From positions 1 through 11,411 of the forward strand of contig JAJTBL010000029.1 of the NCBI GenBank assembly GCA_021286925.1: DNA of 11,411 nucleotides, given 5' to 3'. Positions 1-6,495 of this stretch are shown piece by piece. A program made the translations under genes and the position numbers. The notes beneath the pieces are model-generated. The model saw only the letters and a program-made list of their open reading frames with translations, did not search any database and was not told the DNA's origin. Origin of the DNA: Spirochaetia bacterium (GTDB lineage Bacteria; Spirochaetota; Spirochaetia; Treponematales; Rectinemataceae). Numbering within the stretch: position 1 is the stretch's first letter; each line of letters opens with the position of its first letter.

Positions 1-258
1 GCTGGGAAATGCGCTGATTTTATCGTTATCAACCCTGATTCATTTACGATGCAGCCTATCTATGACCTGTATGCCGCGATCGTATATGCCATGCGGCCCG
101 ACACTATCGAATCGGTTTTCGTCCAGGGAAAGAAAATTGCGGCAAACCGGCACATGACAACCCTTGATGAAGCAGAAGTTCTTGCGGATATGAAAGCTAT
201 TGCGGCAAACTGCAAGAATTATATTCGATCCATAACACCGAAAAATCCCGCTGTCTGA
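1..258 (+). CDS. Amidohydrolase C-terminus (MTA/SAH deaminase-like), partial
   Basis: Only the last 85 residues are present, because the gene enters from the left edge in frame 1 and stops with TGA at 256-258. The visible part begins AGKCADFIVIN and continues with PIYDLYAAIVYA, then ESVFVQGKKI and a TLDEAEVL helix. This is the typical end of the TrzA/SsnA/MtaD amidohydrolase group: the GKxAD element, the strand returning to the small beta domain, then a V-x-GK-x-I hairpin and a closing helix. Members hydrolytically deaminate 5'-methylthioadenosine, S-adenosylhomocysteine, guanine or related heterocycles in the cytoplasm with a metal ion. The metal-binding histidines and the aspartate lie upstream of the window, so the substrate cannot be decided. 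MtaD is the best guess; guanine deaminase or an SsnA-type protein are alternatives. The gene converges on the M20D gene with only 16 nt between stop codons and no visible terminator. Confidence 0.75.
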   Translation, partial: AGKCADFIVINPDSFTMQPIYDLYAAIVYAMRPDTIESVFVQGKKIAANRHMTTLDEAEVLADMKAIAANCKNYIRSITPKNPAV

Positions 259-274
259 GCTGGCTGCATGAGGT

Positions 275-1648
275 TCAGAGATCCATTGTTGAACGATAGG
301 GCGGCGCGGTCCGGCGATGCTCCTTTTTTGCCTTTTCCAAAAGAGCCGGATTTTCCGCAAGCATGAAGCCGGAAAGCGCCAAGCAGGCTCCAGCCCATCG
401 AGCTGCCTTGAACGCCCAGCTGGACCCTGACGCTGAGCACGACTGCCAGGTATGGGCTCCCACCCCTATAGGCCAGGTCGCGGCATTCATCTGCCCGGTC
501 GGCGCCACATAGGACACATCCCCGGTGTCGAGTGAGCCGCCGATTCGTTTTCCCCTTCCAAAATCACCGCAACTATCATGCCAGACTTGTGCAGCGAGCT
601 CCCGAGGCGCACCGATTGGATCGAGCGTTGCCAGGCGATCAGCTTTGGGCACCGTAGCTTGCAAGGTCTTCATGAAATCACGTTCAGCTTCGGCAGGTTC
701 TGGCAAAGGGATTCCGCGCATCGCCTGCGCCATTACATCCTGAATAGTGTCATTGGGAATATAATCGCATTTGCCATGTTGAATTTCGATGCTGTAGCCG
801 GTTTCTGTCATAAGGCAGGCGCCTTTGGCTGCCTTGAGAATCCGCTTGGCGACAGAGCGGATCACTGCCGCATTCGGCGCCCGGATATACAGAAAACTTG
901 CGGCCTTTGACGGCACGATATTCGGCCGGTCGCCTCCATTGGAGATGACATAATGCAGCATTACGCCTGGCTGTACATGCTCTCGCATAAATTCGAGAGA
1001 AAGGTTGAAAAGCTGAACCGCGTCGAGAGCGGAGCGGCCGGTCTGCGGCGCCATGGCCGCATGGCTTGCTTTGCCCGTAAAATTGAATATCAGCGCAAGA
1101 TTGGCGCTGGTTGTATATCGGTGCGGCGTATTGACGTCAGCAGGATGCCAGGTCATCACCGCATCGGCGTCATTGAATCTTCCTGCCTTGACCAGGGGTA
1201 TCCTGCCCAGGGACTCCTCGGCGGGACAGCCATAGTATCGGACCCTTATGGGAATCCCTGATTCCTGCGCGGCATAAGCCAGCGCTTCCGCTGCCGCGAG
1301 CGAACCCATCCCCAGAAGATTATGCCCGCAGGCATGCCCGGGCGCGCCAGGAGATACCGGCTCTCTGGATGTGCTGCACCGCTGGGACATGCCGGGAAGC
1401 GCGTCATATTCTCCCATGAATGCGATAACCGGCCCCGAACTGCCCTTTTCTCCCATGAATGAATGCGGCATTTCAGGAAATTCGGTAATCTGAAAGCCTG
1501 AATCCGCAAGCCGCTCCCGGTAGATCGCTGACGACTTCTCTTCATTGAAGGCTGTTTCAGGGTTTTCCCAGATGGATTGCGAAATCCAGTCATACACCGC
1601 GGCGTTTGACGCGATAAACGAGGTAATTTTTGCGGCTGCTTTATCCAT
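275..1648 (-). CDS. M20D-family amidohydrolase, AbgB-like (aminoacylase / p-aminobenzoyl-glutamate hydrolase type)
   Basis: This encodes a 457-residue cytoplasmic metallohydrolase of the M20D group, which cleaves amide bonds of N-acyl or p-aminobenzoyl amino acids. Metal and catalytic elements visible: GHACGHN at 104-110 (Cys107, His109), CPAEE at 141-145 (Glu144 as base, Glu145 as ligand), His168 in TWHP, and His399 in GAHTW. The lid/dimerisation domain carries TGKASHAA (191-198) and HYVISNGGDRPNIVP (232-246). SLDTGDVSYVAPTGQ (372-386) is the AbgB-like segment before the last ligand. Length fits AbgB (about 480 aa). No AbgA partner is nearby, so p-aminobenzoyl-glutamate specificity is not shown. 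The start chosen is the Met at 1648, preceded by GGGGGA three bases upstream; the upstream in-frame Met at 1666 has no ribosome binding site. It is last in the nfnA-nfnB-TPR operon, 41 nt after the TPR stop. Family assignment is firm, substrate unknown. Confidence 0.9.
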   Translation of the reverse strand: MDKAAAKITSFIASNAAVYDWISQSIWENPETAFNEEKSSAIYRERLADSGFQITEFPEMPHSFMGEKGSSGPVIAFMGEYDALPGMSQRCSTSREPVSPGAPGHACGHNLLGMGSLAAAEALAYAAQESGIPIRVRYYGCPAEESLGRIPLVKAGRFNDADAVMTWHPADVNTPHRYTTSANLALIFNFTGKASHAAMAPQTGRSALDAVQLFNLSLEFMREHVQPGVMLHYVISNGGDRPNIVPSKAASFLYIRAPNAAVIRSVAKRILKAAKGACLMTETGYSIEIQHGKCDYIPNDTIQDVMAQAMRGIPLPEPAEAERDFMKTLQATVPKADRLATLDPIGAPRELAAQVWHDSCGDFGRGKRIGGSLDTGDVSYVAPTGQMNAATWPIGVGAHTWQSCSASGSSWAFKAARWAGACLALSGFMLAENPALLEKAKKEHRRTAPPYRSTMDL

Positions 1649-1689
1649 CTTTCCCCCAGGAGGCATGTTGTTGGCGATGCCGGCTTCGA

Positions 1690-2427
1690 TTAAAGTCCGG
1701 TTTTAGCTTTGACACGGACCTGCCCGTCGCGAGCAGGGGCAAAGCTCGGATTCAGTCTGAGGCTGGCTCCATAGGCTTCATAGGCTTTCATGTAGCGCCC
1801 CAGCATTTCTTTGACATAGCCGAGCCGGTACCACCAGTAATACATCTGTTTTTCCATGGTTGTCGCCGTTGTAAAGGCGATATCGGCGTGTTCGTACTTT
1901 TTCAGCCTGACATAGCATTCGCCGATGTAATAGTATGCGCTCGACATCCGTTCTTCATTCGGCGGAGCCAGCTCGACATAATGGGCAAAGGTCTTGAGTG
2001 CCTCTTCATTCTGGCCGAGGAAATAAAGCGATTCCGCAAGGGTTTCAACAACGCGGTAATCCTTCCGGGTGTTCTGGTTTTTCTGCACAAGGGATACGAC
2101 ATCCTGGTACCGCTTGAGCCTGAAAAGGTTAGCAGCCTTGAGGGCGAGATAGTCCGAATTGGCGGGCTCAGCCAAAAGCAACTTTTCCGTCTGGGAGAGG
2201 GAGGAAGCGAACACCTTCTCGGCATCAGCTTCCTTGTTCGCCATCTGGAGCTGACGGCCGCGCTGAAAAAGCTGCAGTGCGGTTTGGTAGGAAGCAGGTT
2301 GAGCCGGCTGTGTCTGGCCAGGCACTTTTTGATCGTTGTTCTGGGCGCCAGGACGACTCAGCGATGTCATGATGAACCCCGCCGCCAGCAGCAAGATGGC
2401 TAAGTTCCGAAAATCCGATTTTCTCAT
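1690..2427 (-). CDS. Exported or membrane-anchored TPR-repeat protein
   Basis: This 245-residue protein starts MRKSDFRN, followed by one hydrophobic segment (about residues 9-22), then a Gln/Pro-rich low-complexity linker (about 28-46). There is no lipobox cysteine, so it is either a signal-peptidase I substrate or stays anchored by the N-terminal helix, facing the periplasm. From about residue 47 the protein is helical and TPR-like. Recognisable repeats lie at about 90-120, 124-155 (SLYFLGQNEEALKTF), 162-195 (YYIGECYVRLKKYEHADIAF) and 197-230 (YRLGYVKEMLGRYMKAYEAY, then LRLNP). TPR proteins are scaffolds; no enzyme motif is seen. The last two repeats remind me of spirochaetal TPR proteins, which is the main taxonomic hint here. 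It sits 48 nt after nfnB and 41 nt before the M20D gene in the same direction, so it is probably co-transcribed. The Shine-Dalgarno is weak: GAGGGG about nine bases upstream. Partner and role are unknown. Confidence 0.85.
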   Translation of the reverse strand: MRKSDFRNLAILLLAAGFIMTSLSRPGAQNNDQKVPGQTQPAQPASYQTALQLFQRGRQLQMANKEADAEKVFASSLSQTEKLLLAEPANSDYLALKAANLFRLKRYQDVVSLVQKNQNTRKDYRVVETLAESLYFLGQNEEALKTFAHYVELAPPNEERMSSAYYYIGECYVRLKKYEHADIAFTTATTMEKQMYYWWYRLGYVKEMLGRYMKAYEAYGASLRLNPSFAPARDGQVRVKAKTGL

Positions 2428-2475
2428 GCCTGCCAGCCCCTCTTTCAGCCTAGCCTCTTGTGAAGCTGGCTATTG

Positions 2476-3957
2476 TTATTGCAGAACCTCATTGATAGCT
2501 GCGGCAGCCCGCCTGCCTTCACCCATGGCAAGGATGACCGTCGCCGCCCCCAGAACGATATCACCGCCCGCGTATACCCGATCCAGGCTTGTTTTCTGCT
2601 TTTCATCAACAATAATATGACCATGCCGATCAACATGCAAGTCAGGGGTTGTACGCGATATGAGCGGGTTCGATTCGTTGCCGATCGCGACAATGACCGT
2701 ATCGAAGGGCACAAAATGCTCGCTGCCCCGGATTGGAACCGGTTTGCGGCGCCCTGACTCATCCGGCTCGCCCAGCTGGTACGACAGCACCTCAAGCCCG
2801 GCAACCTTCCCCTTATCGTCCCCTACCACTTTTGTCGGGCTGGCAAGAAAATCGAAAATGATGCCTTCTTCCATGGCATGTCCGACTTCTTCGGCTCTTG
2901 CCGGCATTTCCTCCCTCGTTCTCCGGTACAGGACACGGACTTCCTCCGCGCCGAGCCGCATGGCCATCCGCGCCGAGTCCATGGCCACATTGCCGCCGCC
3001 CAGGACCGCGACCCGCCGGGATGGATAGATGGGAGTGCCTGCCTTACCGATTTCATAGGCCTTCATCAAATTAGCCCTGGTGAGGTATTCGTTCGCACTG
3101 AAAACACCGACCAGGTTTTCGCCCGGAATATCCATGAACTTCGGCAACCCTGCCCCGGTGCCGATAAAAACAGCGTCAAACCCATCTTCCTTGAGCAATG
3201 AAGACAGTTTCCTGGTCCGGCCTACCAGGAAATTCATTTCGAATTGAACTCCCATGGACTCGAGCAGTCCCGCCTCAGAAGCAACCAGCGCCTTGGGAAG
3301 CCTGAATTCGGGGATGCCGTACACCATGACGCCGCCGGCCTTGTGAAAGGCTTCAAACACCGCGACATCGTGGCCTTCCCTGCGGACATCGACCGCGCAG
3401 GTAAGTCCGGCAGGGCCGGCCCCTACTATCGCGACGCGCTTGCCGCTGGATGGCCCCGCGTGCGGGACCGTCTGCAAACCATGCTCCCGCTCGTAATCAG
3501 CCACAAAACGCTCAAGCCGGCCTATCTGCACCGCCTTATCCACCCCGCCCAGCGCCTTGCCGACTGTGCATGGCAGCTGGCATTGTTTTTCCTGCGGGCA
3601 GACACGGCCGCAGATGGAAGGCAGCAGGTTGGTCTGCTTGATGACCTGTCCTGCCCCAGTAAAATCGCCTTCCTTGACCTTTCGGATAAATCCCGGAATG
3701 TCGATTTTAACCGGGCAGCCGGCGACGCACGGTGCGTTCTTGCATTGGAGGCATCGTTCGGCTTCCAGCATGGCTTGTTCGCGGGTATAGCCGATAGCGA
3801 CTTCCTGCATATTATGCCGCCGAACCTCCGGATCCTGGCATGGCATATCCTGAACCGTGATCGCCATTCTGGCTCGCGGCGTGAGCGCCGCCGAGTGGAT
3901 TTTTTCAAGCTCAGCCTGCGCCGCCTGCTGATAGAAGCTGGTTTCCATGTGGCTCAT
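2476..3957 (-). CDS. nfnB: NADH-dependent ferredoxin:NADP+ oxidoreductase, large subunit NfnB (GltD-like)
   Basis: This is a 493-residue flavoprotein of the glutamate synthase small-subunit family, often annotated as homotetrameric GltA. Domains: an N-terminal ferredoxin-like part with two [4Fe-4S] motifs (Cys69, 72, 77, 81 in RCLQCKNAPCVAGCP; Cys116, 120, 126, 130 in SICGRVCPQEKQCQLPC); an FAD fold with GAGPAG at 179-184; an NADP-binding fold with LGGGNVAMDSAR at 319-330; and the closing FAD motif YAGGD at 462-466. In Nfn this subunit takes electrons from reduced ferredoxin and carries the bifurcating FAD and the NADP(H) site. The neighbour NfnA, not a glutamate synthase large subunit, decides the call against GltBD. 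The start at 3957 overlaps the nfnA stop as ATGA and has GGAG and AAGGA just upstream. An in-frame Met at 4002, inside nfnA, is less likely. The pair could also serve as a sulfide dehydrogenase (SudAB), its historical name in Pyrococcus. Confidence 0.92.
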   Translation of the reverse strand: MSHMETSFYQQAAQAELEKIHSAALTPRARMAITVQDMPCQDPEVRRHNMQEVAIGYTREQAMLEAERCLQCKNAPCVAGCPVKIDIPGFIRKVKEGDFTGAGQVIKQTNLLPSICGRVCPQEKQCQLPCTVGKALGGVDKAVQIGRLERFVADYEREHGLQTVPHAGPSSGKRVAIVGAGPAGLTCAVDVRREGHDVAVFEAFHKAGGVMVYGIPEFRLPKALVASEAGLLESMGVQFEMNFLVGRTRKLSSLLKEDGFDAVFIGTGAGLPKFMDIPGENLVGVFSANEYLTRANLMKAYEIGKAGTPIYPSRRVAVLGGGNVAMDSARMAMRLGAEEVRVLYRRTREEMPARAEEVGHAMEEGIIFDFLASPTKVVGDDKGKVAGLEVLSYQLGEPDESGRRKPVPIRGSEHFVPFDTVIVAIGNESNPLISRTTPDLHVDRHGHIIVDEKQKTSLDRVYAGGDIVLGAATVILAMGEGRRAAAAINEVLQ

Positions 3958-4820
3958 GATCGTTCCTTCTCCAACTGCTTGATGGACATTTCCAGATGGC
4001 ACTTTTCATGCGCCTCTTTTTCGATATCCTTGTAAGCGCCTAGGCGGGACATCATCTGCCCCCAATCCACCTGATGCGCATCAAATTCCGGGCCGTCCAC
4101 ACAGACAAACTTGGTAGCGCCGCCAACTGAAACACGGCATCCGCCGCACATCCCGGTTCCATCGATCATGATGGTGTTGAGCGAAGCCAGGGTTTTAATG
4201 CCAAACGGTCTGGTTGTTTCGGCGCAGAACTTCATCATGATGGGCGGACCGATGGCTACCACGATATCAGGCGGGGGTGATGCGGCACAGAGCTCGGCGA
4301 GCGGGACAGTAACGAGCGCCTTCCGCCCTGCCGTACCGTCATCGGTTACGACAATATTTTCGTCAGCGACTGCATTCATTTCGTCCTGCATAATCAAAAG
4401 CTCCGCAGTCCGGGCTCCCGAGATGACCGTAACACGATTACCGGCTTCTTTCAGGGCTTTGACAATGGGATGCAGGGGAGCCAGCCCGATGCCTCCGCCG
4501 ACACAGACGGCCCATCCGAATTTTTCTATATGGGTTGGATTGCCGAGCGGCCCCAGCAGGACAATACTGTCTCCCGGCTCTTTCAGCGCAAGCTTATGGG
4601 TGCTGGCGCCGACTGTCTGGAAAATCAGGGTCACGGTTCCCTTTTCAGGATCGGCATCGGCAATGGTAAGCGGTATCCGTTCAGAATACTCCTCATCATA
4701 CATGACAACGACAAATTGGCCGGCCTTCCGCTCCCTTGCAACCAGCGGCGCCAGCACTTCGATCCGGTATACTTCTTCAGAAAGCTGCCGTTTTGAGACA
4801 ATCCTGTGCTCTGTTTTCAT
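3954..4820 (-). CDS. nfnA: NADH-dependent ferredoxin:NADP+ oxidoreductase, small subunit NfnA (PyrK-like)
   Basis: This 288-residue protein belongs to the FNR/PyrK family, often annotated as a sulfide/dihydroorotate dehydrogenase-like FAD/NAD-binding protein. It binds FAD, NAD(H) and a [2Fe-2S] cluster, and exchanges electrons with NADH in the NfnAB transhydrogenase. FAD domain: RIPLTIAD at 48-55 and LLGPLGNP at 88-95. NAD domain: VCVGGGIGLAPLHPIV at 105-120, ending in VAIGPPIMMKF at 188-198. Cluster segment: MIDGTGMCGGCRV, with Cys225, Cys228 and Cys240. No fourth cysteine is in place, and Asp220 is the likely fourth ligand, as I recall for Thermotoga Nfn. A charged helical C-terminus with one extra Cys (about 262-288) follows. 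The start at 4820 (MKTEHRIVSK) has GGGAG five bases upstream and fits family N-termini. The upstream Met at 4856 is almost at the predicted transcription start and lacks a ribosome binding site. First gene of the operon. Confidence 0.92.
   Translation of the reverse strand: MKTEHRIVSKRQLSEEVYRIEVLAPLVARERKAGQFVVVMYDEEYSERIPLTIADADPEKGTVTLIFQTVGASTHKLALKEPGDSIVLLGPLGNPTHIEKFGWAVCVGGGIGLAPLHPIVKALKEAGNRVTVISGARTAELLIMQDEMNAVADENIVVTDDGTAGRKALVTVPLAELCAASPPPDIVVAIGPPIMMKFCAETTRPFGIKTLASLNTIMIDGTGMCGGCRVSVGGATKFVCVDGPEFDAHQVDWGQMMSRLGAYKDIEKEAHEKCHLEMSIKQLEKERS
3964..3972 (-). promoter_or_regulatory. Ribosome binding site that sets the nfnB start
   Basis: Read on the minus strand, GGAG followed by AAGGA ends six bases before the ATG at 3957-3955. 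It lies inside the last codons of nfnA. This supports the ATGA stop/start overlap and translational coupling, and argues against the longer frame starting at 4002. Confidence 0.7.
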
Positions 4821-4825
4821 GAAAA

Positions 4826-4830
4826 CTCCC
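4826..4830 (-). promoter_or_regulatory. Ribosome binding site that sets the nfnA start
   Basis: Read on the minus strand, GGGAG lies five bases before the ATG at 4820. The alternative in-frame Met at 4856 has no comparable purine-rich stretch. Confidence 0.6.
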
Positions 4831-4864
4831 GTTTGCGTAATTCCGCAATCAAGCATTCCGTGGT

Positions 4865-4894
4865 ATTGTACAGGGTGAATTTCGGTTTTGTAAA
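4865..4894 (-). promoter_or_regulatory. Sigma70-type promoter for the nfnA operon
   Basis: Read on the minus strand there is TTTACA (4894-4889), an 18-base spacer, then TACAAT (4870-4865). Four of six -35 bases and five of six -10 bases match the sigma70 consensus. Transcription would begin near 4858, giving a leader of about 38 nt to the nfnA ATG at 4820. No start-site data are available; this is from sequence alone. Confidence 0.55.
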
Positions 4895-4947
4895 TGCTAG
4901 GAGCTGAACCAATTTCAAAATTTCATTTCACGGACAGCGATACTACG

Positions 4948-4955
4948 AGGGAGGA
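4948..4955 (+). promoter_or_regulatory. Strong ribosome binding site that sets the phosphorylase start
   Basis: AGGGAGGA ends four bases before the ATG at 4960. It is one of the best Shine-Dalgarno sequences in the window and excludes the longer in-frame Met at 4894, which lies within the divergent promoter region. Confidence 0.75.
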
Positions 4956-4959
4956 AATC

Positions 4960-5745
4960 ATGTCAGTACCCCGCTTCAGAGAAAAATTTACCTCGAAGCC
5001 CTTTTTCAACCCATCCGATTTTCTGGGCTACATGAAAAAAATCGGTGCGCTCTCAGACAGGCCGGCGCCCCGCGGCGTCATCCTCGGCTATCAAAACAGC
5101 CTTTTCAAATATGTTGTCGAAAATTACAAAACATCAGCGGCTGAAGGCTATTTCGGCTCCTACCTTCGGTATATCGACGAGCCTTTCGCTGGCAGCGGTC
5201 AGGTCGCAATCGCCGCGAATTTCGGCATCGGAGCGCCTGCAGCGGCATTCATAATAGAAGAATTGATAGCCTGGGGCGTTCAGGAGTTCATTTCAATGGG
5301 GATGGCTGGCTCGCTCAGAAAGGACCTGCCGCCAGGTTCGCTCGTGCTGTGCACTTCGGCATTCAGGGACGAAGGGACATCCCATCACTATGTTGAACAT
5401 GATGAGCCGGCCTATCCGGACCCCGAATTGACATCGAGGCTCGAAAAAGCGCTGAGAGCCCGAAATTTGGACTTTTCTAAGGGCCCCACCTGGACGACCG
5501 ACGCGATTTACCGGGAAACTCCGGCTGAGGTTGTCGGCTACCGGGATCTCGGCGCTCTGGTTGTGGAAATGGAAGCCTCGGCGCTTTTCACCATCGCAAA
5601 ATTCCGGAATGTTCCGATCGCTTCCTGTTTTTCGATTTCGGACACACTCGCGGAACTTGAATGGAGACCTGAGTTCCACTCGGATACAACCCGGGAAGGA
5701 CTGGAAAAGCTGTTCCATGCGGCAGTCGATGCCTTGATGGCATAA
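4960..5745 (+). CDS. Nucleoside phosphorylase, PNP/UDP family (uridine phosphorylase-like)
   Basis: This 261-residue cytoplasmic enzyme of the PNP_UDP_1 family splits a nucleoside with phosphate into a free base and (deoxy)ribose-1-phosphate. Visible elements: VAIAANFGIGAPAAAFIIEELIAWG (82-106), the family core with its Gly-rich phosphate-side loop; FISMGMAGSLRKDLPPGSLVL (110-130); RDEGTSHHYV (136-145) before YPDP; TTDAIYRET (179-187); and VVEMEASALFTIA (201-213), whose Glu-Met-Glu contacts the ribose hydroxyls in this family. Asp228 in SISDTL sits where base-binding residues usually lie. Length is typical (about 250-260 aa). It diverges from nfnA across 139 nt; no convincing promoter of its own could be picked. 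It is convergent with the beta-helix gene, 21 nt between stops. Uridine phosphorylase is the closest feel, but a purine or 5'-methylthioinosine substrate cannot be excluded, given the possible MTA deaminase at the left edge. Confidence 0.85.
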   Translation: MSVPRFREKFTSKPFFNPSDFLGYMKKIGALSDRPAPRGVILGYQNSLFKYVVENYKTSAAEGYFGSYLRYIDEPFAGSGQVAIAANFGIGAPAAAFIIEELIAWGVQEFISMGMAGSLRKDLPPGSLVLCTSAFRDEGTSHHYVEHDEPAYPDPELTSRLEKALRARNLDFSKGPTWTTDAIYRETPAEVVGYRDLGALVVEMEASALFTIAKFRNVPIASCFSISDTLAELEWRPEFHSDTTREGLEKLFHAAVDALMA

Positions 5746-5766
5746 GAAGGATACGGGGGAAGCAGG

Positions 5767-6495
5767 CTATGACAAAATGGGCAGCACGCTTCCCGCTTTC
5801 CAGCTTCCCCGGATCGAACTGACCGGCGCAACCCGGCAGGCTGTCCCCAAAATTGTGCCGGGATTGAGTACGGTATTGCAGCCGACTTCGCAGGCATCGC
5901 CGAGGACAGCGCCGAGTTTTTCCAATCCGGTATCGATCCGCTCCCCCTGATACCCTTCGCCGATCAGCTGAATGCGGATCGGCTTTTTATCAAGCCTGAC
6001 ATTGGACAGGATAACCCCCGCGCCGATATGCGCATGCTTTCCCAATATCGAATCCCCCACATAGTTGAAATGCGGAGCCTGCACCCCGTCAAACAGGATG
6101 CAGTGCTTGAATTCGCTGGCATGTCCCAGCACACAGCCATCCCCCGCCAGAATCATGCCGCGCAGATAGGCCCCCTGGCGAATTTCACAGCCCCGGCCAA
6201 TCCATGCCGGCCCCCGGATATAGGCTCCCGCCTGCACAATCGTTCCCTCGCCGAGAAAAATCGGTCCCTCAAGAAAAGCCCCCGGCTCCATGACAACATG
6301 CCCCTGCGTCCAAACCCCTGCATTCCCGGGATCACTGCCGCTCGCCAGTGCTTTAAAAAGCCCAGCGAGGTAATCCGGAAGGTTTTTCAGCGCATCCCAG
6401 GGACAGCCAAGTGCCGCAAAAAGCTGGTTATGGGCAAAATCTTTCTGCTGAAAAAGCTCGGGAAGCCCGGCATACCGATACAAACCATCACGCAT
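5767..6495 (-). CDS. Left-handed beta-helix acyltransferase-like protein (GlmU C-domain-like)
   Basis: This 242-residue protein has a short helical N-terminus (1-58) followed by hexapeptide repeats (about 60-235) of the left-handed beta-helix fold: for example MEPGAFLEGPIFLGEGTIVQAG (69-90), IGRGCEIRQGAYLRG (99-113), LGKHAHIGAGVILSN (151-165) and LGDACEVGCNTVLNPGTILG (198-217). The segment HFNYVGDSILG (142-152) resembles the active-site loop of the GlmU acetyltransferase domain (H-x-x-Y-x-GD), with His142 as possible catalytic base and Tyr145. Members transfer acyl groups to amino sugars or serve as the helix half of sugar nucleotidyltransferases. It overlaps the upstream nucleotidyltransferase by 8 nt, so the two are translationally coupled and resemble GlmU split into two chains. 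The start at 6495 is fixed by AAGGAGG five bases upstream; the Met at 6537 lies inside the upstream gene. Acyl donor and acceptor are unknown. Confidence 0.85.
   Translation of the reverse strand: MRDGLYRYAGLPELFQQKDFAHNQLFAALGCPWDALKNLPDYLAGLFKALASGSDPGNAGVWTQGHVVMEPGAFLEGPIFLGEGTIVQAGAYIRGPAWIGRGCEIRQGAYLRGMILAGDGCVLGHASEFKHCILFDGVQAPHFNYVGDSILGKHAHIGAGVILSNVRLDKKPIRIQLIGEGYQGERIDTGLEKLGAVLGDACEVGCNTVLNPGTILGTACRVAPVSSIRGSWKAGSVLPILS

Noticed and set aside
1630..2403. Open frame of 257 codons on the plus strand
   Set aside because: It lies opposite the TPR and M20D genes, has no family motifs and is explained by codon bias on the other strand.
2476..4002. Glutamate synthase small subunit (GltD) as the name for the nfnB gene
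   Set aside because: No glutamate synthase large subunit is nearby, and the partner directly upstream, with an ATGA overlap, is the PyrK-like NfnA.
3244..4035. Open frame of 263 codons on the plus strand
   Set aside because: It is antisense to nfnB, which has complete cofactor motifs; the translated product looks like no protein family.
4111..4878. Open frame of 255 codons on the plus strand
   Set aside because: It is antisense to nfnA, with Ser/Pro/Thr-rich shadow composition and no ribosome binding site.
4894..4962. Phosphorylase start at the upstream Met (4894)
   Set aside because: It overlaps the divergent promoter's -35 and has no Shine-Dalgarno sequence; AGGGAGGA before 4960 is decisive.
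5746..5830. Possible terminator between the convergent phosphorylase and beta-helix genes (GGGGAAGC with a later GCTTCCCC)
   Set aside because: The loop is about 40 nt, it runs into the beta-helix coding region, and no T-run follows on either strand.
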